From: Candidatus Doudnabacteria bacterium RIFCSPHIGHO2_02_FULL_46_11
GTDB lineage: Bacteria; Patescibacteriota; Doudnabacteria; UBA920; 2-02-FULL-46-11
Direction of reading: 5' to 3'
Assembly (NCBI GenBank): GCA_001779955.1
Contig: MFES01000013.1
Location: 11,403-35,564, forward strand
DNA: 24,162 nucleotides
The notes beneath the pieces were generated by a model. That model saw only the letters and a list, made by a program, of their open reading frames with translations, made no database searches and was not told the DNA's origin. Below are positions 1 through 6,880 of the stretch, piece by piece (positions within the stretch are counted from its first letter, which is position 1; every line of letters starts with the position of its first letter). Position numbers and translations under genes: made by a program.

Positions 1-6
1 CTTCTC

Positions 7-45
7 GGACAAATCAAAATAGCACGGAAGTGCTATTTTGTAAAT
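7..45 (-). promoter_or_regulatory. Promoter-dyad repeat, copy 1
   Basis: An 11-bp inverted repeat (15-25 and 30-40, 4-base loop GGAA) lies in a block that recurs at 1173-1211. On the minus strand it reads TTTACA (39-44), a 17-base spacer, then TATTTT (16-21), a plausible sigma70-type promoter firing off the left edge of the window. Bases outside the stem are also conserved between copies, so this is a true repeat and not two unrelated hairpins. A bidirectional terminator is the alternative reading, since the stem is A-rich on one side and T-rich on the other. Confidence 0.55.
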
Positions 46-88
46 CCCCTAGTATCTTCGACATATCTATCCCATTGACACAATAGTT

Positions 89-120
89 GCGCAATTGTTT
101 ACGGCCGTAAACAATTGCGC
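89..120. promoter_or_regulatory. Perfect 32-nt palindrome, candidate operator
   Basis: The palindrome is perfect around the centre ACGGCCGT (101-108) and overlaps the likely promoter of the PaaX/Cas2-like gene that starts at 133. The 16-base core GTTTACGGCCGTAAAC resembles the cores of palindromes at 682-721 and 23390-23423, while the outer arms differ. Location over a promoter suggests an operator, perhaps for autoregulation; that is inference. Confidence 0.6.
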
Positions 121-126
121 TAAACT
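98..126 (+). promoter_or_regulatory. Promoter of the PaaX/Cas2-like gene
   Basis: TTTACG (98-103), a 17-base spacer and TAAACT (121-126) form a moderate -35/-10 pair. Transcription would start at about 133, the A of the start codon, giving a leaderless mRNA. No SD site precedes the ATG. The -35 box and spacer lie inside the palindrome at 89-120. Confidence 0.45.
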
Positions 127-132
127 AGTTTT

Positions 133-681
133 ATGAAGAAAACTAAAAAGAAAAAACCAATATCTATTATCATTTTGGAACGACTGGCCGACTGGGCCAA
201 AATTTACACAGAGCCATTGTCGGAAGATTTGGAAGAACAATTGTACTATGCCCTTGGTCCAATCGGTAAAATACTTAAGCCTAATCGTTACCGCCAGGAG
301 ATAAAACGGCTAAGTGAACGAGGGTTAATCAAAAAAGGTCCAAAGGTTGGTGTTGTCATTACCGCTGAAGGTAAAAATTATTTAACCAAATTCAGCCAAA
401 CACAAATAACGATCCCGAAGCAGAAAAAATGGGATGGTTCTTGGCGTTTAATAACTTTTGATATTCCAGAAGAAGAACGTAAAAAACGTGATAGTTTTCG
501 TTACCTGTTAAAAGGTTTAGGCTTGGGACAAGTCCAGCAAAGCGTCTGGGTGTATCCTTACCCTTGTGAACTCGAAATTGCAATTGTCTGCGAATTAGCC
601 GGAGTTAAAGAATATGTTTCCTTTTTTGAAGGAAAGTACAAAGGCAACGACCAAGAATTAAAAAAAATATTTCAACTCTAA
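133..681 (+). CDS. PaaX-type winged-helix regulator with Cas2-like domain
   Basis: A 182-residue protein with a basic start, a winged-helix-like region at about 8-85 and a C-terminal Cas2/PaaX-like ferredoxin fold at about 98-182, marked by WDGSWRLITFDIPEEERKKR and QSVWVYPYPCE. Short proteins of this type are frequent in Parcubacteria and are often labelled Cas2. No cas1, other cas gene or CRISPR array is present, so a role in DNA binding and gene control is likelier than CRISPR adaptation. The ATG has no SD and sits at the predicted transcription start. Perfect palindromes flank both ends of the gene (89-120, 682-721). Composition and TAA stop match the native genes rather than the GC-rich cassettes. 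The family call is firm; targets are unknown. Confidence 0.85.
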   Translation: MKKTKKKKPISIIILERLADWAKIYTEPLSEDLEEQLYYALGPIGKILKPNRYRQEIKRLSERGLIKKGPKVGVVITAEGKNYLTKFSQTQITIPKQKKWDGSWRLITFDIPEEERKKRDSFRYLLKGLGLGQVQQSVWVYPYPCELEIAIVCELAGVKEYVSFFEGKYKGNDQELKKIFQL

Positions 682-721
682 ATTGACACACTCTTTCACG
701 GCCGTGAAAGAGTGTGTCAAT
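682..721. repeat. Perfect 40-nt palindrome after the PaaX/Cas2-like gene
   Basis: All 20 base pairs match around the centre ACGGCCGT (698-705), beginning directly after the TAA stop of the upstream gene. It shares the TTCACGGCCGTGAA core with 23390-23423 and the ATTGACACA left end with 74-82. There is no T-run after the stem, so it is a poor intrinsic terminator. It could be an operator, a 3'-end mRNA stabiliser or an element boundary. Confidence 0.65.
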
Positions 722-765
722 AATCAAAAGACAGTTACTTAAAAAATACACAAAAGCTCTTGAAA

Positions 766-802
766 AACAGAAGCGCCCGCAGAAGCAGCGAGGCTCCTGC
801 GG
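766..802 (-). terminator. Intrinsic terminator of the HTH cassette gene
   Basis: On the minus strand a 9-bp stem with one G-T pair (794-802 with 777-785) is followed by GCGCTTCTGTTTTTC. It lies 16 bases past the TGA stop of the gene at 818-1138. Confidence 0.65.
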
Positions 803-817
803 ACCGGGTAACTCACA

Positions 818-1138
818 TCACTCCCTGAGTCGGAACTCCTCCATTGAACTTGCCGTCCCGAGACCTTCAAAGAGAATTTCACACAGGAGCTGCTTCTCTT
901 CTGCAGACACCTGATAAAACCGGCTGAGTTGCCGAATCCGAAGTAAAGTCAACCCTGCCTTCCCTACCTCGACTTCACAAAGCTTAGAGACGTGCATCCC
1001 TACTGCATCGGCGACATCCTTCTGTAACAAGCCAAGCAACTCGCGCTTGACTCGAAAAAACGCGCCAATCTCCCTTCTTATCGTTTTTTCTTCAGCCCTA
1101 TCACGAGGGCTAAGACGTACCCCCTTGAATTTGGCCAT
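818..1138 (-). CDS. XRE-family helix-turn-helix regulator (cassette 1)
   Basis: The 106-residue protein carries an XRE/Cro-type HTH at about 25-75: FFRVKRELLGLLQKDVADAV, then MHVSKLCEVEVGKAGLTLLR, matching the usual LR..R...GLSQ..LA...G.....IS..E.G form. It probably represses transcription as a dimer. The start at 1138 is chosen over the longer frame because AAGGGGGA lies 4 bases before this ATG, the strongest SD in the area. Its promoter (1182-1210) contains a dyad that recurs at the left window edge, which suggests autoregulation plus control of a neighbour. It is GC-richer than the flanking genes and ends in TGA, unlike any native gene here, and has its own terminator. Structured element copy A lies upstream. 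It could be an orphan antitoxin, but no toxin partner is visible. Confidence 0.85.
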   Translation of the reverse strand: MAKFKGVRLSPRDRAEEKTIRREIGAFFRVKRELLGLLQKDVADAVGMHVSKLCEVEVGKAGLTLLRIRQLSRFYQVSAEEKQLLCEILFEGLGTASSMEEFRLRE

Positions 1139-1172
1139 GAATTCCCCCTTGTACTTGGGAACAACACCAGTT

Positions 1173-1211
1173 GGACAAATCAAAATAGCACTTTCGTGCT
1201 ATTTTGTAAAT
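1173..1211 (-). promoter_or_regulatory. Promoter-dyad repeat, copy 2, for the HTH gene
   Basis: On the minus strand TTTACA (1205-1210), a 17-base spacer and TATTTT (1182-1187) form a promoter starting RNA at about 1175, with a leader near 37 nt that holds the SD. An 11-bp inverted repeat (1181-1191 and 1196-1206, loop TTTC) overlaps the -10 box and most of the spacer, a classic place for a repressor. It matches copy 1 at 7-45 over about 39 bases, differing mainly in the loop. Confidence 0.6.
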
Positions 1212-1299
1212 CCCTGTCCCCTTATCCTCCCTAGTGAGTTGAGGCGCAGGCAGGCGCAATAAAAAAGTGTCGCGCAAGTATCCTTTTAGCCTCCCAAGC

Positions 1300-1483
1300 G
1301 GAATGGAAGCCAGAGTTTTTCACAAAACCGTCGCTCTCGTTCCCCTAATCTGGAGAAGCAGTAAGTCTTTCGGGTAAGCGGCAGGTTTTGAGAAAAACTT
1401 CGCGGAGGCCGACGGGCCGAGCGAGAGGAAAGATTAAAGCATTAATCTATTCCGGTTTTTCGAAAAGCGCTGCCGCTTACCCA
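1300..1483. other. Structured repeat element, copy A
   Basis: Plus-strand blocks shared with copies B and C, in order: ATGGAAGCCAG (1303-1313), GAGAAAAAC (1390-1398), TCGC-GGA-GGCC (1400-1410) pairing with GGCC-GA-GCGA (1415-1424), then TATTCCGGTTTTTCG (1448-1462). GAAAAAC pairs with GTTTTTC. This copy has an extra perfect 13-bp closing stem (1372-1384 with 1470-1482), ending one base from the stop codon of the S41 gene. A short hairpin GATTAA/TTAATC (1432-1447) replaces the two hairpins of B and C. It may be a structured RNA, a 3'-UTR element or a DNA hairpin. The transcribed strand is uncertain; purine-rich unpaired bases favour plus, while position after a minus-strand gene favours minus. 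No known RNA family was recognised. Confidence 0.6.
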
Positions 1484-2743
1484 TTACTGCGAAGCCAACT
1501 CCAATGCCTTCTCCATCTGCGGATCACGGTCATTCTCGTAATCCTCAAGCGTCATTTCCACTTCCACGTCAGGCTCAAGACCCTGCTTATCAATTGAACG
1601 CCCGTTTGGCGTAAGCCACTTGGCAATGGTAATTTTGACCGAAGCGCCTTCGCCGACATCAATCAAATCCTGAACGCTCCCCTTACCATAGCTTTTTTCA
1701 CCCACAACGACGGCCAATTTATGATCTTGAAGCGCGCCGGTGACAATTTCCGAGGCGGAGGCCGAACCGCCGTTTATCAAAACCACGGTTTTCCAGGCGG
1801 CCAATTGCCCGTCACCTTTTGAGTGATATTTAAATTCCTTTTTGTCTGCGTCAAGTTCCTTGAGCACAACTTTATCGCCGCTCACCCAGAAACTGCTCAC
1901 TTCCACGGCGCTGTCCAGCAGTCCGCCGGGGTTGTTTCTTAAATCTAGAATAACCCGGTCAATGCCCTGCCTCTTAAAATCGGGAATTACCTGCTCTAAG
2001 CGGGTTTTCGTATCAGGCCCGAAACGCGTAAGTTTAATAATGCCAACTTTGCGACTGCCCGCCATTCTCACTTCGCTAATCACGCTTTCTATGTGAATTT
2101 CATCCCGCTTGATTGAAATTTCGCGTGTTTCCCGATCGCCTTTATGCAATACCGTGAGTACGACCGTAGTGCCTTTGGGACCGCGGATTTTACTAACCGC
2201 ATCCTCAAGGCTCATATCAAACGTTTCTTCATCGTCAATTTTCAAAATTATGTCCTGCGACAACACTCCCGCTTTTTCAGCCGGCGTACCCGGCAGCGGC
2301 GCAACCACGGTGATGCTTTCATCTTTCAGGCTGATTTCCGCACCAATTCCCTCAAAATTTCCTTCAAGATCGTCCAAAAACTGCCTGTTCTCTTCCGGAT
2401 CCAAAAAAGTGCTGTGCGGATCCTTAAGCGCGCGCAAAAGCCCTTCAACCGCGCCGTACATCAATTGCTTTTGATCTACCGGCTTATCGACGTACTGGTC
2501 ATTGATAACCGCCAATGTTTCCCATAAAAGCCCGTAATCAACGGTGGTCACATCACCCGGCGGTTCCTGGTTTATGACACGAATGCCCAGGCGCTCCAAA
2601 TTCAGGCTGTCTGCCGAATTAGATCCGGCCACGAAACTCGCTAATACCAAAAAAACCACACCAATTGTGAGCAAGGCCTTTTTCTTATTATTCTTTTTCA
2701 ATTCGCTTAACTTTTCTGTTTCTAGGGGTTCGCCTTCGGTCAT
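1484..2743 (-). CDS. S41 carboxy-terminal processing peptidase
   Basis: A 419-residue member of the CtpA/Prc family, which cleaves exported proteins near their C-termini outside the membrane. An N-terminal anchor spans about 22-41. A PDZ domain lies at about 128-205 and the S41 protease domain at about 225-400, including LDLRNNPGGLLDSAV. By alignment to Prc the catalytic serine is Ser329 in GGSASASEI and the general-base lysine is Lys354 in SYGKGSVQ; both are present, so it should be active. Its ATG overlaps the stop of the DUF4012 gene as TAATG, which implies translational coupling. No independent SD is seen. Substrates could include the exported repeat proteins encoded at 11976-16134, but that is speculation. 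Confidence 0.95.
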   Translation of the reverse strand: MTEGEPLETEKLSELKKNNKKKALLTIGVVFLVLASFVAGSNSADSLNLERLGIRVINQEPPGDVTTVDYGLLWETLAVINDQYVDKPVDQKQLMYGAVEGLLRALKDPHSTFLDPEENRQFLDDLEGNFEGIGAEISLKDESITVVAPLPGTPAEKAGVLSQDIILKIDDEETFDMSLEDAVSKIRGPKGTTVVLTVLHKGDRETREISIKRDEIHIESVISEVRMAGSRKVGIIKLTRFGPDTKTRLEQVIPDFKRQGIDRVILDLRNNPGGLLDSAVEVSSFWVSGDKVVLKELDADKKEFKYHSKGDGQLAAWKTVVLINGGSASASEIVTGALQDHKLAVVVGEKSYGKGSVQDLIDVGEGASVKITIAKWLTPNGRSIDKQGLEPDVEVEMTLEDYENDRDPQMEKALELASQ

Positions 2744-4563
2744 TAGGGTTTATACAACTTGTTACTATCTAATTTGTCGTTAATTACTTTATTAACATTA
2801 CCAAAATCAAAGTTAAGCCGCAAATCAGACGTATAAGCGCCTATCTGTTTTATAAAATGCAAAGAATAATCATCAGCCGATACCGACCTTGGCAGCTCAT
2901 AGGTAAATTTCAAATCTTTTTCCTGGCTGATCGGCACAACCAAAAGCGTGCCGAAAACCGTTCTGCCAAGTTCGGTGCTTTGGTCCACCACATTAGTATT
3001 TCCGGCCGTACTGATAAGCCTGGCGCCCTGCGGCACATAGACCCGTAAATAAGTGCGGTAATTTTGAACTAAGGGATTAAGCTGGCCATGGTGCTTATAA
3101 TGAATATCCAAATCGGCCACGAGCTTGCCATTTTCCTCTCGCAGATTATAGGAATAAGTTTTTGAAATGGCCGGCTCGGTTTTATGTCCGGCTAAATTTG
3201 CGTCAACCAACATCAAAGTATCGCTTTGATATTCCGGCACTCTGCCGTCCCAGCCGGCCTCAACCACCAATTTCTGGAGTCTGGCATTGTCGAAGCTGTA
3301 AACCATATGTTTGGCTCGAGCCAGCTTGGCAAACTTCTTGAGTAGCTCGGCGTTCTGTTCAGGAGTAAAATTTTCTATGCGGGTTTTGAGAACTTGGCCC
3401 AAATCGCCGACAATATCCTTGCGGCGATACCAATTTATGCCCTGCTGAAAGAAAATTATTTCTACCTGCCTCTCCAATTCATCGATTACGTTTTCCTCGG
3501 TAAACCTAAGGCCGTTGACCTCAACCGGCCCGGTCAAAGCCATAACCTCGCGCAAAACCTCGGTGGTAACGGTTATCACGCCCTGTATTTCATTGTGATA
3601 CTCACCGCCTTCACGGGCATAGGCCTGCTTGAGAGTTCGGGCAGATTCCGGATAATCCGGACTCCAATTACTGTCGCGAAATGGAAGGCCCACGATGCCT
3701 AAATATCTTTGCGCCACAGCCGGAGCGGTAGGTCCTAAATCAAGATCAAGGGCGCCGGGAAGCTCATATGAATTTCGCACGGAAAAATCAACAACCTCGC
3801 CATCACGCACGGTCATTAAGGCGTACGAGCCGACAAAGCCGCCAGCCGGACGTATTTCCAGATTGTTTGCAAAAATAACCAAATATCTGGCATCTTTGTC
3901 TAGGCCCAATATGGATGGAAGGGCGCTTGCTATATATGCCGTCTTTTCTATGGCCAATACAGCTTGTTTTATTTTTTCCGGCGCGTACAACTTGCTACCC
4001 TGGCTTAAAAGCAAAGAAGCGTTCTGCAGTTCCCGTGAGTTTTTGGCCAAGCTGTTAATAATGTTTCGGCGCTCGAAAGCCGGAACTTCGGTTAAGTTAT
4101 CGTCTATTCTGCTTAAGGATTCCAAAGCAGGCATCAGCACCTTGACTGTTTTTTCAACCCCGGCGGCCGTATAATTGGCCGCCTCTATTTTTTCGCCGAC
4201 CAAGGGCAGAAACTTGAACCTGGCCAACGAGCCGGTGTCTTTTCTAAGTTTGACCAAATGGCCGTAAGCCTCATTGGCATTAAAATATAGGGCGCCGAAA
4301 TCAGATTGATAGACTGCGGCTTGAGCTTGTTTGGCTAGAGGATAAATTTGATAGGCGCGATAAGCGGCATCAACCAGCGGATAGCCGACAAAAGCTACAA
4401 CGACAAAGGCCACAAAAAGAAAGCCGAGCAAAACTCCTTCCAAAATCTGGTTGGCTGGCCGGCTGCCAGCGCGCCAAAAATAGGCCCTGAAATTTAATTG
4501 TTCAGGGTTCAAGTTTTCTAATTCTTTTTTTATCTGCCAGGGCAGAAAGTTGGGGCTGTACAT
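2743..4563 (-). CDS. DUF4012 membrane-anchored protein
   Basis: 606 residues with a cytoplasmic N-terminus of about 40 residues, one membrane helix at about 41-62, a helical stretch to about 215, and a DUF4012-type core that starts near RYLVIFANNLEIRPAGGFVG (227-246). The RPAGGF signature is typical of the family, which is widespread in Patescibacteria and some Gram-positives and often sits near surface polysaccharide genes. Function is not established; the topology puts nearly all of it outside the cell. It is cotranscribed and translationally coupled with the S41 protease. The ATG at 4563 lacks an SD. Confidence 0.88.
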   Translation of the reverse strand: MYSPNFLPWQIKKELENLNPEQLNFRAYFWRAGSRPANQILEGVLLGFLFVAFVVVAFVGYPLVDAAYRAYQIYPLAKQAQAAVYQSDFGALYFNANEAYGHLVKLRKDTGSLARFKFLPLVGEKIEAANYTAAGVEKTVKVLMPALESLSRIDDNLTEVPAFERRNIINSLAKNSRELQNASLLLSQGSKLYAPEKIKQAVLAIEKTAYIASALPSILGLDKDARYLVIFANNLEIRPAGGFVGSYALMTVRDGEVVDFSVRNSYELPGALDLDLGPTAPAVAQRYLGIVGLPFRDSNWSPDYPESARTLKQAYAREGGEYHNEIQGVITVTTEVLREVMALTGPVEVNGLRFTEENVIDELERQVEIIFFQQGINWYRRKDIVGDLGQVLKTRIENFTPEQNAELLKKFAKLARAKHMVYSFDNARLQKLVVEAGWDGRVPEYQSDTLMLVDANLAGHKTEPAISKTYSYNLREENGKLVADLDIHYKHHGQLNPLVQNYRTYLRVYVPQGARLISTAGNTNVVDQSTELGRTVFGTLLVVPISQEKDLKFTYELPRSVSADDYSLHFIKQIGAYTSDLRLNFDFGNVNKVINDKLDSNKLYKP

Positions 4564-4814
4564 CCTGTATATTTACCCCGATAATCTTAAGACTTTGTGC
4601 AAAGACTCAAGTTGTCGGCTATTAAGTAAGTATTAAAAGTAAGCATAGTATTATTTATTCTGCGGCTTAAGATTTAAATATTATTCTTAGTAGGTATTTA
4701 ATTACGTAATTAGGCACATTCATTCTCAATGCTGCAGAACCAGCAGAATCCCAGTAGTAGCCTGCCCAGGGCGGACACTACGGGACAGGTATCGGGGAAG
4801 TTATACAGGATACA
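4564..4814. other. Intergenic region with a GC-rich foldable patch
   Basis: No gene is seen. 4600-4715 is AT-rich and contains a 14-base palindrome TAATTACGTAATTA at 4699-4712. 4735-4800 is GC-richer and on the minus strand could fold with CCCGTAG pairing to CTAC..CTGGG around an inner GCCC/GGGC stem. It lies after the stop of the GT2 gene at 4815 and before the DUF4012 start, so a 3'-end structure is possible. No convincing T-tract terminator or promoter was found. Confidence 0.3.
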
Positions 4815-5726
4815 TTAAAATCTTTGCCGAGTTTTTTTGCCAAATAATCTGGCAAAAAAATTATCAAAGTGAGAGAAACCTAATTTTAAATAGTAGCGCA
4901 CATAAGGACCTAAATAAGCGATTTGATTTACGATCCAGGGGTACTTGTCGGAAAAATGCTTCCTATAAAAAAGTATCATCGAGTGGTGGAATTCCCATTG
5001 GGCAATTTTGCTGAACTGCGTGGACTGCCGCTTGTAGTGGGTAATCTGCGCGGCCGGGTAATAGTAAACTTTGTAGCCGGCGTCTTTCGCCCGATAACAC
5101 CAATCCAGATCTTCGTTGTAAAGGAAAAAATCCTCATCAAGCAAACCGATCTTATCAATAACATTCCGACGGGTTAGCAGAAAGGCGCCGCTACAGCTGT
5201 CAATTTCATATTCTTCGTCTTCAGGCAAAAAGCTTAAATTATATTTATTAAACAGTTTGCTGTTTGGTAACATTAGGCTTAAACCAGACAGACGTGTAAT
5301 AGCCACCCAAGGCGTGGGGAAGCTTCTGCGACAAGCCGGATCAAGCTTACCGTTTGCCAACACCACTTTGCAGGTTGCCATACCAACATCCAAACGCTTA
5401 TCCATGAACTCAAGCATTACTTGCAAGGTGTTGGCCTGGATTTTGGTGTCGGGGTTTAACAGCAAAATATAACGGCCTGAAGATGCAGCAATGCCGCGGT
5501 TGTTGGCTTTTGAAAACCCAATATTTTCTCCCCTGATCAATTTAACCTGGGGATATTGAGTCTCCACCATATCGACCGTGCCATCGGCAGAACCATTATC
5601 GTGCACAATAACCTCATAAGAGTAGCGACTCTGGGTTTCGAAAATCGAGTCCAGCGTTGTTTTTAACAGGTCCTTATTATTGTAAGGAACGATAATTACC
5701 GATAAATCTGTGCTTCCTGTATTCAT
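4815..5726 (-). CDS. GT2 family glycosyltransferase (rhamnosyltransferase-like)
   Basis: 303 residues with a GT-A fold. Motifs: LSVIIVPYNNKDLLKTTLDS at about 8-27, VHDNGSADGT at 41-50 for nucleotide binding, GENIGFSKANNRGI at 66-79, and LLLNPDTK at 88-95 as the metal-binding DXD-like site. Further on, EIDSCSGAFLLTRR and FFLYNEDLDWCYRAKDAG fit the WbbL/rhamnosyltransferase branch. It probably adds a sugar to a lipid-linked surface glycan at the cytoplasmic face. It has its own near-perfect promoter (5741-5769) with the start codon only about 8 nt downstream and no SD. The exact donor sugar cannot be read from sequence. Confidence 0.9.
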   Translation of the reverse strand: MNTGSTDLSVIIVPYNNKDLLKTTLDSIFETQSRYSYEVIVHDNGSADGTVDMVETQYPQVKLIRGENIGFSKANNRGIAASSGRYILLLNPDTKIQANTLQVMLEFMDKRLDVGMATCKVVLANGKLDPACRRSFPTPWVAITRLSGLSLMLPNSKLFNKYNLSFLPEDEEYEIDSCSGAFLLTRRNVIDKIGLLDEDFFLYNEDLDWCYRAKDAGYKVYYYPAAQITHYKRQSTQFSKIAQWEFHHSMILFYRKHFSDKYPWIVNQIAYLGPYVRYYLKLGFSHFDNFFARLFGKKTRQRF

Positions 5727-5740
5727 ACCAATAACCTATT

Positions 5741-5769
5741 ATTATACTCTCTTTACGTTATTTTGTCAA
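5741..5769 (-). promoter_or_regulatory. Consensus sigma70 promoter
   Basis: On the minus strand it reads TTGACA (5764-5769), 17 bases, TATAAT (5741-5746), an exact consensus match. RNA should start near 5734, about 8 nt before the ATG at 5726. The promoter separates this GT2 gene from the upstream one at 5778. Confidence 0.8.
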
Positions 5770-5777
5770 TCTATACA

Positions 5778-6803
5778 TTAAATCCAGAAAGAGCGCGGCA
5801 CAAACCACTGAGCCACCTCCTTAGGGCTTACCCGCCTATGTTTTTTGATAAACTGCCTCTTGCGGAAAGCCTTAGGTAATTGCTTAAACATCATCGGCAA
5901 TACGGCAAAAGTTTTTGGTTCAATAAGCAGAGAGTAGCCCAAAATTAAAATTTGGCGAACAGCAATCAGTGGCAAACGCGACCAAAACGGCCAGCCTTGA
6001 TCATTTTTAACCAAAACTAAAATATTATTTTTCAAACTTAGTTTTTTAGCAAAAAGTGAAATCGTTGAACGCCGGTGTTTGATTAAACTGAATATTTTCT
6101 TGTAGCCTCCCGGGCTTGCGCCGGCGGCGCGGCCGTGAATTAAAACTGCCGGAGCTTCATACCACAGCTTCCAACCATAGGCCCGCAGGCGCCAGGCTAA
6201 ATCAACATCGTCCCAATAAGCGAAAATATCTTCATCTAAAATTTCACCGTCTAAGGCAATATCCTCAAGCGCGCTTCTTCTATATAAAACAGCCGCACCG
6301 TTGCACCCGAACACCTCCCCTGCTCGATCGTACTGCCCACTATCAAGTTCGTTCTGCCCGCGATCAAACGGCCGCCGAGAGGTGTTTAAAAAAATTCCGG
6401 TACTATCGATTAATTTTTTGCCCGCGCGCTCTTCGCGCCGCACTTGTTTACCTTGCGCACCGGCGATTTTTTCATCTTGAAGCAGCGGCTTTATAAGCTC
6501 GCTCAAAAAGTTGACCGGCATTTCTATGTCAGGCGTTAGGAGCATTACAAACTCACCATCACTTTTAGATATGCCTATGTTATGTCCGCCGGCATAACCG
6601 GTGTTACGGCCAGTTTGAAGCACTTTGACTTGTGGAAAATTTTGTCTGACGAATTCTTCGGAACCGTCGCTTGAATTATTATCTATAAAAATCAATTCAA
6701 AATTCGGATAATCTTGCTTTAAAACATTATCTAAACAATTTTTTAAATGCGGCAGATGGTTCCAGCAAACCAAATTAACCGATATCTTCGGCGCTACGTT
6801 CAT
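5778..6803 (-). CDS. GT2 family glycosyltransferase
   Basis: 341 residues with a GT-A catalytic domain in the first 240. ISVNLVCWNHLPHLKNCLDN (7-26), FIDNNSSDGSEEFV (39-52), GRNTGYAGGHNIGISKSDGE (65-84) and the DXD-like LLTPDIEM (88-95) are visible, and DEDIFAYWDDVDLAWRLRA carries the usual ED/DD acidic pair. It likely acts in the same surface glycan pathway as its neighbour at 4815, and the C-terminal basic-hydrophobic stretch may associate with the membrane. The ATG has no SD. Sugar specificity is unknown. Confidence 0.88.
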   Translation of the reverse strand: MNVAPKISVNLVCWNHLPHLKNCLDNVLKQDYPNFELIFIDNNSSDGSEEFVRQNFPQVKVLQTGRNTGYAGGHNIGISKSDGEFVMLLTPDIEMPVNFLSELIKPLLQDEKIAGAQGKQVRREERAGKKLIDSTGIFLNTSRRPFDRGQNELDSGQYDRAGEVFGCNGAAVLYRRSALEDIALDGEILDEDIFAYWDDVDLAWRLRAYGWKLWYEAPAVLIHGRAAGASPGGYKKIFSLIKHRRSTISLFAKKLSLKNNILVLVKNDQGWPFWSRLPLIAVRQILILGYSLLIEPKTFAVLPMMFKQLPKAFRKRQFIKKHRRVSPKEVAQWFVPRSFWI

Positions 6804-6880
6804 CCCGTACGAAATTTACCTTTCATTTCTTCATTTATACTACAATGTTTACCCGGCAGATATCACTTGGATGATTAAGA

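Noticed and set aside
133..681. Cas2 of a CRISPR adaptation module
   Set aside because: No cas1, other cas genes or spaced direct repeats occur in the window, and the N-terminal winged-helix-like region fits a PaaX-type regulator better.
682..721. Intrinsic terminator of the PaaX/Cas2-like gene
   Set aside because: The stem is perfect but has no loop and no T-run after it, and its core is shared with a promoter-located palindrome.
818..1183. Longer start of the HTH gene at 1183
   Set aside because: It would begin with TTG at the -10 box, upstream of the predicted RNA start; the ATG at 1138 has a strong SD.
1300..1483. Integron attC sites
   Set aside because: The elements are structured and lie between cassettes and host genes, but the GTTRRRY and RYYYAAC core sites were not found at their ends and no integrase is present.
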